DNA from: Blasia pusilla
Lineage: Eukaryota > Marchantiophyta > Marchantiopsida > Blasiales
Assembly (NCBI GenBank): GCA_050084515.1
Contig: CM114272.1
Coordinates: 11,284,001-11,348,000 of the forward strand
Direction of reading: 5' to 3'
DNA length: 64,000 nt
In this document: piece after piece, positions 35,561 to 51,049 of the stretch
How positions within the stretch are numbered: the stretch's first letter is position 1
Layout: the number at the start of each line of letters is the position of its first letter
Made by a program: the position numbers and the translations under genes
The notes under the pieces: generated by a model
Database searches by the model: none
What the model saw: only the letters and a program-made list of their open reading frames with translations
Told to the model about the DNA's origin: nothing

Positions 35561-38500
35561 AAGTACTTCAGGGAACACGTAGCCTCTACCATTGGAGCAA
35601 CCACACAGATCCAACAACTTTTCCTTTGGTGGAGATTACTCACACAAAGAAAACACGATGGAATGTAGATCACAGCAAGGGCTCTGTGCAAATTTGCAGT
35701 AGTAGCATGAATAACGCTCCGCGCAGCTCCTGTCCAGCCTCCGCACCCAGGGTCCCCTTGCACTCTGCTTGCCTGGGCTACCCTCCGCTCCGCTTATATG
35801 CTCAGAATTTGAAATTCAAATTCCATATGGCCTTGCCATCTATGTCAATGGGCGGGCCATGGGATTAAAATTCATGTCATGCCATGAGCATGAAATAACC
35901 CCCAACTGGTGCGGATATCCAAACCCAAGTAATAGCGGAGCGGGCGGACGGGAAAGAGGCGCCGGGGAAATGTTTCGCATCCTCCCTATTCCGGCACCGC
36001 CAGAGGACTCCTTTCTGACCCGGGCGTGCTCACGGGTCACGAAAGAGCAATTAATGCTATGTATTCTCTCTCTATGGCGAGCGGTTTTTAACTTGGATGA
36101 ATGGATAACAAGATTGATCATATTCACTCATACGAGCTTCTTAGATATTTCAAATAATAAAAGTTTGCTTGGATGAGGGAAAAACCTTTGAAACTCTGAA
36201 AACGAATAATCAAGAAGAGTTGTGTAGGTAAATTTTTTTGGGAGGATAATAGGATTTTTCTTTTATTTTCTGTATTTTTACACCTCTTTCATCGTTAGAA
36301 GTTTGACTTCTTAGAATATCTCTCCTCTAACTTCAATATTCCGTATTATTCCCATTCTTAATGAATTCTTCATCATAGCTGATTCCCTCCTTTTTCTTTA
36401 CTTTCAAACTAATTGTGACCTTATATCTACTCCACTCTTTAGACTTCTTTTATTTTATTTTCATCGGGAGTGTTCTACTAATCTCTCTCATGACTTTTGC
36501 CTTTGTCCCACACACTCCATGAAAAAAGCTTGTGGTTTAAAACTCAATGGATTCTTGAAATCCCCCTCTTGCTTCTTCCACTTCCTCGTGGAGAAAATGA
36601 AATGATGGTTGCTTTATCCCTTTTCTAGTTTCTTAGCATTTACTCACCCCCATTTCAACGGTTTCTGAAAGTATTTAGCGTCCATAATTTACCCCATAAA
36701 ACCCTCTTTCCTCCACCATTCCTTCCCAAGAATGCTGAGATCATAACCAACTCCTCCTTTTAGGCAACACGTCGTAGTGAGGAGTGACACCAATTCTTCT
36801 AATGGTAAGTAAGTTTGTGTGCACATGCATAGAGAAGTAAACCCAAGCAAGCATCACAACACCTATACAATCCAATCATTCTCCCCTCTAGAATCTCAAC
36901 GTCATGCTCCACTACGCTAAACCCATGATCAACAAGTACAACTTATATTGGGAATTCATGCCCTACTTTCTTTCCTTGATTTTCTTTTCCAACGCCGACA
37001 GTTTATTTCGAGAGCTCATGCTCCACTTCCGTATTTATTCAAATATTTACATATATTATACATATTTATTTATGTATCAACACCTACGGTCTATTCGGGG
37101 AATTTACGATATATTTTTATTTAATTGTTTTAATTTTTTAAAGCTCTACCGCACTGGAGCCATGATGAACACCTGCGAGTTATAACGAGAACTTTACGAG
37201 GAAAAGAATTCCCGTCTTTTTTCTTGAGGCACTTCGCTTCGTGGAGTTGGTCGAAATCCCGATGTGCGCCAGCTCATGCCCTGACAAGATCGTATCTCTG
37301 CGCTCTTCCGCTCGCTCATCCTCATCACCTTTCCTATGCGCCTGCCCTTTTAGTGCGCTCTTTTGTCGTAAGTCAACTTTAACTGACCTTGCGAACTCAC
37401 CCAAACCGGACCGGACGACCGTCGACAGTGAGTTACTCTAGACTGGACTCTAGAGTAGACTAGGACAGATGCTGCCGTGATGCGCTCCCCTGACAAGTCT
37501 CTGGACTCTGGAGGGACGGCGTCCCTCGGGGAGAGACTAGGACAGTTGCTGGGATGGATATCGGGGTTCCCACCGGGAAATATTCGGACCCATGATTCGG
37601 TACTGCATAGCTGGATATTGGGGTTCCCATCAAGACTTTGGATATCGGGGTTCCCATGATTGTCCCGGGGCCATTTCCACATCGAGATTCGCGACCCCAC
37701 CCCGGCGTCTCTTTCCCAGTGCTCCTCATTAAAACTTGCCGTTTTGAGACGCGCGTAAGTGGAATTAGGCTCCGGCTTAGAGAAGAGTTGAATTTGGGCT
37801 CCACGATTTTCCCACACCCCATCTCGAGATTAGTGAAGGTATTCGTCTTCGCCTTCTTTTTCTCCCTTGCCCCATATTTAATGGGCCTCTTGCATCGTGT
37901 GGCCATGTTTTAATACTTTGCCTTGGACTCCTGGCCACCACACATGGCACATGCTGCCTTCGTCTCACCATGTTCTGCATTTTGTCTTCCGAAATTCCTT
38001 CCCAAAGTATGGGAGCCCCAAGGCACGGGAAAGGTTAATTAATCAAGTGGATTTGTGGATAATACATTATTTTGCCAAGTTATAGTGGGAGCCAAATATC
38101 ATAACCATTCCATTACTATTTTTTTTTTCATTTTATAAGATTTAAAACGCCGCGCTTGTGTTCATCGAAACGAAAACACTCTTTGAGGAAAATATGGATA
38201 TCATATATTTTTCATACAATCTTTTATCTGTAATTGTATGAGAAGGTTTTTCAAAAACTCTGAATATCTGCTGGACGATTAATTCCAATTTTTTCAAAAA
38301 AAGGTAAAAATTTCCTGGATAATTTTTTAAAGATTTTCTTTAATTTTGAAGTCGAAGTTATTTATTTGACTTCAAATGAATAAATTTTATTCTTTATTCA
38401 GACCCTTTACCGAATTTACACGGGAACCAATTTGGAAATCTATCAAAATAATTTTCAAATGTATGCATTCTTTTTAAAACTCAATTAAAGTATATCTCAT

Positions 38501-38898
38501 ATAAGGTAGAAAAGATCCATTGATCCTAGGTTGCCTTTTTATTTTTCTCTTCTTTCTACCATAGTAAAACATTTAATAATTTGCACCGATCTCACTATTT
38601 TTTTAATTCACCCTCAAAAATCAATACTACTAAGGTGCATGTAAGATGAAAAATTAAGATGTACACATATTACAAAAATAATGAATTTATTTAATGTAGA
38701 TTTTTTTGCGTATAACATTTCGTATACAATCATGTTATTCCTTTGAATTTGTATCTTTTATGATCATTATATTGATCGAACTCCTTGGCGCTATAGACTC
38801 CTACTCAAGATGAGCCAAAGGTGTTTGTCAAAGACTCAAAGTATGTTCCTAGTGGGTAGAGCTTTTTTGATGAGCAATACTTATGGCATTTGATAATT
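35560..38898. other. Intergenic DNA, no supported gene
   Basis: Mixed composition. Three copies of a GGATATCGGGGTTCCCA-like phrase lie at 37556-37660, spaced unevenly. Open frames are short and unrecognised. Confidence 0.5.
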
Positions 38899-39511
38899 TG
38901 TCGTGCGCATACATATCGCTACACAACATACATCGTTGGTCACATCTACACCACACAACACCGATCTTCCCCACACACGGGTCGATCCACACATGTACAA
39001 AAATCAACTCATACATATACATGGAGATCACACAACAAAAATAAAGAGTAGTAAAAATGGCACACCCGGCCTAAAACTCCATTCCTCAATCTACATCGGC
39101 ATATCGAGCATCGTCCACCTTGTGCTATCAAGGAATCCGGACGCTAGCACCCTAGTCCTATCTCACACACATACAAGGGAGGTGCTCCAACGGCCCAACA
39201 TGAGAAAGATGGCTTAGGAAAGCCATCTTCCTCTCTTATATAGGGTTGGGAAGAGCCAAAGGCTCTTCCCTAAAAATACCCTCCCTTGGTAACTGCGCAC
39301 ATAGGTTACCAAGGGCGGGTGACCACAGTCAACAAATCACCCGGATGTAAAGACCTCAACATGAAAGTTGTCAGAAACGACGTTCTTGACACAATGGACC
39401 TATCCTCAATCTTATCCGACACCATGGGACAAAGTTACACTCAAGATAGTCCGCTAGCTCCTACGCCCTATCCACGATAGATCTCGGCCTATCAGCTACT
39501 CAGATGTGACA
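38899..39511 (+). mobile_element. Solo-LTR-like element, copy 2
   Basis: 613 bp, TGTC...GACA ends, flanked by a perfect 4-bp AATT on each side (38895-38898, 39512-39515). Near-identical to copy 1 (5025-5715) in opposite orientation, including the TATA box (CTTATATAGGG near 39237). It lacks about 78 bp present in copy 1 (between AAAGTTA and CACTCAAG), which looks like a deletion between short TTA repeats. Confidence 0.8.
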
Positions 39512-39905
39512 AATTTGTTGATGAGTATTAGCTAGCTATTTCTTAGCATCGAGATACAAGGAGATATGAAATGGTTTGGGGATCTAGATATTATTTAGGG
39601 AACCAAAGGTTTCACTTTGGAGCTAATGTATACCATATCAAAGTTATCATACACATATACATCACTTTCACCATCAATAAGTTTGACAATTTGGAAACAA
39701 GACTCAATCAAGGAAATCAAACACATATATAATGATATACCAAGAAATCTCCAATAAATTTGAAATACATCAAAATTCTCATATCACAAGGATCTCTCCC
39801 ATGCCAAAGCAAACCCACTGTTGTAGTAAGAGGCTCAAGGTCACTTAAAAGGAAAGTCACCATAGCTGCATCGTCTCATGGAAGGATGTTCAACCAAGAG
39901 AGAAT

Positions 39906-40072
<167 letters not shown>

Positions 40073-40234
40073 CACACACCTTGGATTCACACTTGGGTCC
40101 CTGGTGGGGGGTGGTCTCAACCACACACGTTCCACACACACATCAAGATTAAAAATATGGATAAATGACCAAGATGCCTTCACAAAAAGCTAAACAAACA
40201 TAAGGTCCTCTTGAAGAGGTCTTGGACTCAAATC

Positions 40235-40720
<486 letters not shown>

Positions 40721-43700
40721 GAAAAACAAAAAACAAAAACCAAATCTCCTAAGTAAGAACCCCAAATCTAGATGTGAAGGTGCCCTGTCGGATGTGATGT
40801 CAATTTCACATATGTGGAAGGGGTCCCATAAGCCATATCAGCTTCCCGTGGACTAAAAATCTACTCTACTCTACTCTCTCTCCTTGATGATTTGTGTACA
40901 CATATCATCTCTCTAGCCCTAACCCTCTATGGTGGATCAAGAGGAGCCTTCTATAACGAGAAGGTAGCTATGCCTAAAATAGATTATTCACAAAATAGCC
41001 TAAAATATGCCCTGAATGGGGGAAAACCTACATCCTTCGATTTCCCACCTCCTCAACATGTCATCCTTGACCTACTGAGATTGACGCCCAACCTCTCAAG
41101 ATGCACTAAATAGATAATCTCTACTCCCATATAAATAATATGACAACTTGCAATTGACAATACCATTGATTTTAAACATGTTTGTAACTCACACTGTTTT
41201 GGGAATATGGCAAGTGTTTCCATAAGGGATATTGATTTTGGAGGGCCATGATTGTATGGTGTGGAAGGACCATGTGCATAATCATGCGGTATATTACCTT
41301 CCCAACGTGGATGATACAATGGACCCAAGCTTGGCATAGGTCCCAAATGGATTGAGATGGATGTCCTATGGGTCAGCATTAGATGAGGCCACATTAATAC
41401 TAATATGTGATGGCTTTTTGCAAGGGTGGTCTTGGGCATGTTTGATTCCACCCTTAAATATGGTTGCTCAGTGACATTGGATGTGGAGAATATGTTGTAG
41501 ATCTATATATTTTGTATTAGAAAATCAACCATACTCATTGAGAGTGGTGTGGATTATATATAGGCGACTAACAAGGGGATGAACAAGCACACGAATTCTT
41601 GATTTTAGAGCTGAAAAATGTCATGTTACTCTTGATAGGACGATTGACTATTTTGGGTTAGACGGACTCAACCACTAGCTAGGGGAAAATTACGTGGTCT
41701 CTAATATGATATTGTATATATTTATGTGATGTCTTATATGTTGTGGTAGTTTTTAGTCTATGTGTGTGTATATGTGACATTGATGTATGTCGTATGGCTA
41801 TGTGGTGCACACAACAATTATCATTATAGTTTTAGTTGAGTGGGATTAGAAAGTGTGTCATGGTAGAGGGGTAATGTAAACATGTACTTGGGGATGGAAA
41901 GACCCAATGTGACATTTTGAACTCCTTTGGTGACCCTTTAGGAGCTTTCTCGAGACACTCTTGGAGGTTTCTTAGAGGTTCTTGATTTTATAGTGACTTG
42001 TTGCATCGGTTGGAGTCACATTTGTGCATATATTACCTTCTTAGAGCCTTCATAGTTTTAAGAGGATATATCCCAATAAAAATGGTGGACGTTGTGCGAC
42101 AATGTGGATACATGCGTAGGATATGGGAAGCAAAGTCCCCGATCTGAAAAAACAAAACAAAAATTTGGAAGTACTTCTACTCCAATGCTCCATCATTGTG
42201 AGGTTTTCTTTCTCTCAATGAACCTAAGTACTTGATTCTCTCATCATAGATATCCAAGGGAAATTTCCCATATGCTCTCTTAAATGCCAAATCAACCAAA
42301 ACCTATTCTTGAAGAGAAGATGTTTGGATTAAACATAGGGGCAAAGATTGGTTGCCTCCATATTTTCCCTTGTTTACATAAAAAATACAATCCTCGTAGA
42401 ATGATCCTTATATGAACAAGATTGCATAGAAATGGAAACTCCATGGAACGGACACATAGGAATATGATTATAGAATTTCCTTTCCGACCCCCACAAAATT
42501 TTCCATCCTTATCATGGATTTAGTAACTAAAATGGTCTTTTCCTTCCATCTGGTGGACTTAACCAGGTCTATCAACATAAACTTTGTTAGCATGCAACCT
42601 TATATATGAGGTTGGAGTTACTTGTAAGAGCTCTAAATTCTTCTCTATTAAGGTAAGTATATAATATGAATCTTACTCTCCTACAACCTATGCACACATG
42701 TCAACAATATACATGATCCTAACATATCATCCTAAGTCAAGAATCATCTATCTCGATTGGATATTTCAATAAAGCCCTAAATAGGAACCTTAATAGAATT
42801 CCAAATTCGACCCAAGTGGCAAGAAAATATGAATGAACATCTTGACATAAAGTTTCCTTCTCAATATATAGGTCATTGTGTATCCATAAACATCAAGCAT
42901 ATGCCGAATCTCTTCATGTATATGGTATGGGTATTCCTTGCTCTATAATTGCATGCCATCCTCTTTGTATGTAGTGGTAGCCTTGGCGAGATTGTCTCTT
43001 TGTAAAACCATGTGGACCTATAATGGTCTTTGGATTTTGTGGTAAATATTTATTTGCAAATTTGGTTCATGGGAGACAACTTGCATTTTTTTTTCACGAA
43101 AGGTTTATTGTGGGCTGCAAGTCATTGTGACTTGATGCTAGAGTGATACTTGTTAACATAGATTACCTATAACATATTTACTATTTAGATAATGAATAGT
43201 GAGAAGTGACACCCTTGGAACACATGCATCCTCTACAATGTTGTTGATGACATCTAATCCATCCCTTAATCTATAGCCCCATCTTCAATTCAAATGTGAA
43301 GAAGTCATACAACAGCCCTGACCCGAAAGTGTTGACTAACATATAGGGATCGAACTTGAGAATTGAATTTGAAATTAGATTTGAAAGGATATCCCCCCAT
43401 CATAAGAATTTGAATTTTTTTAGATTTTATAATTTTTATAACCTCTTCTAGTCTTCTTCTAGACTTTTCTTAAGAAACATCTTCTCGTTAGATTTGAGTT
43501 CAATAAGAAAATTGGTTATGTGTTGCACCATTTCTTGGAAATATTTTTGTACATTAGGAACACCTTGAGCAAGAACCACCTATAAGTTGTTAGCAACAAA
43601 AGCCTTATAATCATTTATTACTTTCCAATAACAAAACAATTTCACTTGAATGAGAGACTACATTTGAAAACTTTGTTTGTGAAGAAGAAATTAGTGCTCG

Positions 43701-45399
43701 CATTTATGATAATTTTATTATCCTTAAAAATCATCAAGACCATTGTGTGAGTGTATCTCATGAATCGTTCTAAAACTCTTCAAACTCATCAAGACATCTT
43801 ACTACATGGCCATCCATCGCTTGGTAGTCTTGATATTATCTTCTTCAATATGGCCTCTTGTATTTAGTGTTCTTATTTTCCTTCAAATTGACGTTGGATC
43901 ACTCTAAGTCCTCATCTATAATTGTCGAATATTTGTAACTAAGTTAATAATCCATCCTAAAATTTGTGAAAGCAATGTATAGGATGTGATAGGAAGAAGC
44001 ATGAATTCTTGGATCCCCTTTTAAAAGTCGCATTAGAAAAATTTACCATGTAAAAGAATACCAGTTATAAGAATGGGTTATAGGAGTATCGTTCTAAAAC
44101 ATAACAGAATTGAGTACTCTTAAGAAAAAAAACAAAGAACATCTTTTTACAAGTCTAAGAACTACGGGAGGAAAAGCAATCGACGAGGCTATACAATTGG
44201 GGTAGAAAATATCTATATTATTATTGGAGAGTGCCCATACGGTTTTCAAATTCCTATCCTCTTGGCACTAGGCGCTCTCAGCATGTAGGATCGCTCGCCT
44301 TCTAAGCTAATAAGATTGCTAATTTTGAGAGTTAATTATCACTTTGAAAGGTAATTTAGACCTATGCATGGCATGGGCTTACGCTGGTTCATTGAAAATT
44401 TCAAATAACTCATAGAAGAAATTTCTACATATTATGAGGTATTGAAATATGTAGTCTCCTCCAACTTCATTCTCTATTTTGAGAATTCTGTTTCCTCATG
44501 AAGAGATGTCTTCTCACTTTTGCATTCAACATTTATTTTCAAAAGGACCGCTCTATCGATATAATTCTTGAGAATTGTAAAAACAATATTTTCATTGTGG
44601 AATCCTTTTGATACTCTAAAAGCATGAGCACTTCAATAAGGACTTGACATTCTCTTTCCACAATTTGATATCTTATAGGAATTCTGAACGATCTCGCTAC
44701 GAATTCCAATTTGGTATGGCCACACTCATGTTCAATTTTGACCCGGACATCATCATTCTTGGTCATGCCAAATGGAAAAATGGAAAAAATGACAAAAAAT
44801 CGCATATGCACTAATGCACTCAACTCCCTCTATACAATAGCACACTAGTTCTCCATAAATTATGCTCCATGGCCCCCCATCTCCTTTCCATATGCTTGCT
44901 AGCCATGAAAGAATATTCTCCTTGCTGAAAACCATTTCGGATCTCTTAAATGGAGCCCAATGAAAGAATCCATGAAAAAAAGAAAGAACACCCCAACGAA
45001 AGAAAAAACGGCGTTTACCGAATACCTCAAGCGACCGGATTAAGAGAAAAATTAAACCGATCCCTCACGACACATTAGACCCCCCCGGGGGCAATCAAGT
45101 AGAGGTTCGCGGCCATTAAAGCTGCCAAGGACGGAAACTCCAACCGGGGCAGCAACGAAAAAACAGGGAGGCATCGTGAATCGGTCATGTTCCGTCCTGA
45201 ACTCGAGATCCCATGGATTCCATCCAGCACGATCGCGTCGTACCCAGTTACGAACCAGCGCTCCCCTCCCCTCGTCGCACGTACGAAATGGTCACTCACT
45301 CCCGCACGCCTCTCCCGACAGTAGCAGCAGCACGCCCCATTGTTCTAAAGTGCTCGTAATAAATAGCCCTCGCGTTCATCATGTTTGACATTCTCTCCC
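40721..45399. other. AT-rich intergenic DNA, no supported gene
   Basis: Short open frames only. The minus-strand frame 41053-41451 (Pro/His-rich) and 44539-44823 have no recognisable domain. Near 41762-41815 a short stretch (TGATGTATGTCGTATGG...GCACACAACA) resembles the end of the solo-LTR-like family. Confidence 0.5.
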
Positions 45400-45408
45400 C
45401 TCCTGCGG

Positions 45409-46601
45409 CCATAGTGACACCCCTCCTTTGCTCCCGATTTTTGGTTAGAGATAGACCGTTCCTTCTACACTACGTCTTCAAGGTCGAGGATGACTCTTTC
45501 CCACTTCAATCTTCACTCACAGCTTGTAGAGATTCCCTTCGAGTTGAGGCCAGAGCCGTTCTCCCCACTTTCTCCTCCTTAGTTACCTCCGGTCAGTCTG
45601 GGCTCCAATCTTCCTTGATGGAAGCCCACTTTGAGGCAGTTTTTAGAGGCACTATGTCTGACGGGAATATCCCCATGGAGGTTAGGGCCCGTATTCGCTC
45701 TTGCTCCGGAAAGGGGGCAGGCTCATGGGTAGGGGCGCGCCCCCTTCTCCGAGCTTTCGTGTCGCACCACTTACCTATACCACGGCGATGCGGTTCGCTT
45801 GGGCCTCCCCAACCATCGGTGGTTGGTTCGACACCTGCTGCGAGTGAGTGTCGCGAGCCTGGATCCACTTGGTGTGCATTTGCACGCTGTCGATTGGGGT
45901 GAGAGGATAGCCACTCACGATGCGGTCGGGATATCATGTTGATTGCTCGGGAGAGTGGCTTCCATGTGAGAGAGAGAGGCACTACTCCATGCGGGATTCC
46001 CTCATTTGTGCCGATCTCTACATGACACGTGAGGTGAGGTGGTTGTGGCGGACGTGGTAGTCCACAGATCCTACGGGGAGGCGGTCGCGAGCCCAAGTGG
46101 TGGCCCAAGAGGCGAATGCTACAAGGAGCGGCGGCGGCGGGCGGGCGGCGAAGAAGACACATATCTCTGATCGACTACACGAGGACACATCTTCATCCCC
46201 AGCGGCCATAGAGATGTATGGGGCTATGGGGGAGAGGTTCGACTTCGTTCATACGGACTGCGCCCATCATCTCCACTCGAGAAATGGGTTGTCCTTAGCT
46301 ATTGCGATTCTGTATTGACAGGCGGCGGGTCTCCATAGCGTTGCGGCGTGCCAGGCTAATGGGATTTTTGCGGCGGGCTCGGGTGGGAGACGCCGGCGCT
46401 AGAGGCCCACTTAGTAGTAGTCATAGCTCTCTTGTTGTTGCTGATATTGTCTCTGCTGTTGGTGAGTTTCGTCGTTAGGGGGGGGAATGCCCCCTTCTTC
46501 CTTTCTGGTCGTGTCGTGGCCTTCAGGTTTTGACTCTTTGAGTCCCCCTCTTTTGTACTTCCGATGGGTTTTCCATCACTCGAAGTGCATCTTTGTTTTT
46601 G
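45409..46601 (+). mobile_element. 5'-truncated LINE, copy 2
   Basis: Matches, in opposite orientation, the last 1.15 kb of the LINE at 21195-24912 (corresponding to about 22345 down to 21195). It begins mid-element at CCATAGTGACACC and ends with GTTTTT(G). A perfect 9-bp CTCCTGCGG flanks it (45400-45408 and 46602-46610). 5' truncation plus a target duplication is the usual outcome of target-primed reverse transcription. The C-terminal domain is present but broken (AAIEMYGAMGERFD, VRARIRSCS). Confidence 0.87.
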
Positions 46602-46610
46602 CTCCTGCGG

Positions 46611-49600
46611 CACGCCGGTATCCAACCGCACCGGGACCTCCTCCGTGACTCCCAGACTCCGTCCACTCCACGTCAACACGAGACAGAAAAGGAAATATTC
46701 CAGCTGGAGGGGCGTTCCTGTCCTGTTTTAGGTTCTGTGCTTCAACGGGGGGAATAAGGACGATCGATTAAGACAGGGGATAATAAATAACTACACACGG
46801 TGAATGGTAAAGTGAAAGTGTGAGCTGTGGCGTTGACTCTGCGGTCCAGGGAAGAGGAGGCTGGACTCTGGAGTCGAGGGAGGGGGTTTTCCGTCGGAGA
46901 TTCGGATGTCGTCCGCGTGTTCGGGAGACGGACATCCATGTTCGGGGAATGGAATGTGGACGTTCGGATGACGAGGTCGTCGTAAAGTAGCGAACTTGGC
47001 GTGGAGGACCCGGACGAGGAAAAGTCAGGGAACGTAGGAAAACAAGCTCCCACACGTGCAAGTCTGCGAGATGCCACGCACATTCTCGTCATGAGTCATG
47101 CGGAGTCGCACCATGGGACCGGAATCACCAGATGGATCGATCGGGAGCGTCGAGGCAGTTTCGACGTCGGTAGATCTCTTCCACCACCGCCCTCCGATTC
47201 GACGCAGACATCTTCATCGGAGGGCTCCGTGCTGCCCGCCGCGGGCGGCGTCGTGCAGACGAGCCCGTGAATATCCCCCACCGGCATTCTATGCCTATAA
47301 GAATCGCCGCAGTAATCAGGGCATAATTACGGGTGCATAATTGGTTTATTTAGGGTAAATGCTCCTTCTCTTGGAACGTAACGAAAGAAGAAGAAAATCG
47401 TCCGTCCAGTACGAAATTCCAAGTTGAGCATTCAAGAGCGAATGAGTGATTATTATTCCTCTTCAAGAGGGAAGGGACGGTGCATTAATTCCAAGTCCTT
47501 CAGTGAGTTTACTACTAAACTTTCCCTAGTAAACTCCCTATGGAATAGTGTGGATGAAGGGAGACAAGTGATTCAGAAGGTCGCAAGGACCACAAGGACA
47601 TTCCCCACTTCCCAAACCAAATGAGCAAGAAAGAAAGGAAATAGCCTATTTTGGGGCACCCCCCTTTAGGACTGTGAAGTGTGTCAAAGTACTACTGGGG
47701 ATGTTTCCATTCATTAAAAAAAAACCAGAATGAAACTCAATGAATTCGGTCTCAGATTTTCCTCGTGTTGCATCATAAATAGCCAAGGAATCGGTACCGA
47801 GTTTTTATTGCGAGTGATCAATATATGATCCCATGTACCCTACTGCTAGTAGTCTAGTACCCGCGAAACAGAAGCGACCCGTGGAATGGACTGCGAGCAG
47901 TACCGCGGGTCGTTGAGCCACTTTGCTCTCGATGCATCACGGTTCGTGCTCCAATACGAAGTTCCATGATCTGGCTATCAGCGCGCAGCGCCGGTTAGAG
48001 CACAATGGATCGCGGAAAGATGCCGACTGTAACTTTCTGAGGTACGTCAGTACGGTAACATGTACGAAGCTACCGGTTATGATGTCAGATAACGTGGTAA
48101 GTAGTAACTAGTAGCTTATTGTTACCGGCGGGGAGTCATAGTTGACTTCGATTCTGACCTAATCTTAAGATCGTAACGCTGACCGAGGTTATATTGTAAC
48201 CACGTAGAGATAGGACCGCGTATCTACTGTGGTGAAGTACTGCTACCGTGGTGCGTAGTCCACGAGAGGTTTGCGTGGTGGCCTTGAATTTCACAGCTTC
48301 GCTGATGAGTGATCACTTAGGGGTCGATTCCATGGGCTCCAGCCGATTTTTTTCTCTGCGGCCAAAACTTTTGGGCGATGAATTGGCCCAGCGTCCTCGC
48401 GACCCGTATAACAGAAATCTGTAAGTAATTAGTTGACATTGGTGGGTTTTTTCGTTATGAACTGTCGGGTAATTGAGAAGGATGCAGGAAATGGGTCGCC
48501 GCGACCTCCGCGCGTGCCCATGGAATTGACCTCTTAAGTTGCCATAGATCGCAAACTGGGCAGGAGTAATGTGGTACTGTTTCGAGCCGATCTACGTTGC
48601 TTCGTAGTACGACATGTGGAACGCGTGGTGATCCATAACCGTGCTATTAACCGCGCGGTTGCCACACTCACGTTTCAGGTAGTTACTTTGGAGGGGCACG
48701 GAGTAGTAGTCGGACGGTATAAAATGTATAAGTTCATGGCGGAATTCGTTGCTCAACAACGACCGTGGGGCGGGATATTCTATTTTTTTAACCACCAAAT
48801 TACATAATTAAAAGAGGACGGGGTTTGAGGAAACCCTTCTCAGGTGTTGACATGTGTCCTCTAAGGGCTCCTATGGTGTCGACACATGTCACTTTGATAA
48901 AAGGGATTTGAATGAAAGAGAGATAATAAAGAAAAAAAATAATTAAGTATCACCCGTGCATAGCACCGACATTAGCTAGTCTATACTATTATTGGTTACA
49001 CGATCTCGACGACAAACATTTTTATGTTTGACATCTGCCTTAAGAAGCTAAAGCTTAGTTACATCTAACTAAGACGGAGAAGCGTGGACAATGGGAGATC
49101 CCATGAGGATTCTTCTTTCACCTGTGCTTAGAACGGGCACCAACTAGTAATTATGGACAAAAAACTAAATTAAGGATTTTCAATGAAGTGCGAGTATAGG
49201 ATATAGAACAAACCTAGCTGCAAAATTTCAATTTTGTTTTGAAATTGTAAAAAAAATTTTCCTGGAAACTTTTTATACGAGTAAACTTGCTAGGTTATGC
49301 ATGGGGATATACATCATTCTTTAACTTAGTTTACTTTCCTCTTAACTTAACAACTTACTCTTAACTGAAATCCTTAAAACAACAAATGTCAACACGAGAG
49401 GAGTCCTTAAAAAGACAGGTATCAACCGCAAGAGGAGGGATTTTGTAAACCCATCCTCTCTCAATAGTATGGAGAGTATCTGAAATCGGTCCGATTTAAA
49501 ATTTAAAAAATTTAAAAAATCAGTTATAAAATTTTGGAAACTTGTTGTTTCCCTTGGAAGATACTCAGGCTCAAATCCGAGGTTTTCTTGCATGCATCAA

Positions 49601-51049
49601 GTTGCTCTTCCACCTTTTATTGCATGGCATGAAGGAGGCACCATATACTTTTTTTTTCTCCACTTTGTCCTTGTATTTGCCCGAAAAAAATAAACATGAT
49701 TATGACAACATTTTACTAGGAGAAATTTTGATTTTTAGCATTGGATTTAAGGTTTTTAGCATTGAGAGGGTTCTCTAGAGTTCAAGAATTGTAACAAATA
49801 GGGGCTTGTTCAGGTAAAGTACAGTCAAAAAAATCAGCAAAGGTCGAGTGTGTCCAAAGCCAGAGAGATAGAGAGTTGAATATGTTGAAGCCAATAGATT
49901 CATCATACTCTAAATTGATGGTAATTTATGAGAGGCATTATTACTTTAGAGTTAATTTCCATGGCCAACTTTTTCTCACGCCATCTAGGGCATGTAGGAG
50001 GCTATGATTTGCATATTTCCTTCTCCGTATTTTGCCACGGATCTTGGATTGATTCATCTTTCAATCCAGTTGAGCTCAATTTTTAATGGCTCTTGATTTT
50101 CAAATTTTGAGGCATTTCTCTCAACAACCTTTCAATTCTATTTCAGTCTTATCAATCCTCCTACATTGAATATTCATTTAAAATACCATTCAATCGTTTA
50201 TTCTTACATCAATCAACTTGCCACTTTGAGGAAAATGATGGATATGAGCATCTCACAATCTAAAATTAAGAACAAATTTTGGAACAAGACATTCTCAATA
50301 TCCCTTTGGTCACTCGACTTTAATTTTCTCCCTCAAACTTTTACTTTTTCAAATCGTGTTCGTAGAGATATGATGCATACCTTTTCTTCACATAATTCCG
50401 GAAAACATTGAGTATCTACATATGTATAAATGCACATATTTTTCAAGGTTGGTTCACACATTTGTATTGCCTCATAGCGTGGGTGGTCGATCTGCACCAA
50501 TAACTTCTCGTTCCTACAAGAAATTTTCCACTAGGTCATGACACTCATCTTTGAATTCTGCTCATCCTCCATGGATGTGGGTGCAAAATTGGTTTAAGGA
50601 GTGTTCATGAAATGGTAAGCATCAGCAAAGGTGATTGGGATAAGGGCATCAAAGGCCACAAGAGGAGAGACAAAGACACTAGGATCAAGGATGAGCTTGT
50701 GTTGATAGAGGTATTTACCTATTTGTTTGCCCACATGCACCATCGTGCCAATCTATCCATTTCCCCATCCACCTAATGTCCAATTACCCACTTGCGTCTA
50801 CCTTCAACCCATCTCATGACTCGAGCCAAGAGAGAGCAAGAAAATTTACAGAAAGGAAGGGCTACGAAAAAGAAGAAAACGTTCATTTTTTTTCTTTGCA
50901 ATAAGGGAGGGAAAGAGAGTTTAAGAGACTTACGGTTGATTTTTCTAATTTCAAAGGATAAGAGAGAAAGAGAGAATTTTTTAAGAAAAAAGAATTTCAC
51001 AAGAAGTACTCCAATCACAAAGTACCTTAAAAATGTCAAGAATTAAACC
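46611..51049. other. Intergenic DNA, no supported gene
   Basis: 46.6-48.8 kb is relatively GC-rich but I find no domain in any frame; 48.8-51.0 kb is AT-rich. 47.9-48.3 kb is unusually rich in GTAC/GGTAAC/ACGT-type words without a clear period. Confidence 0.45.
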
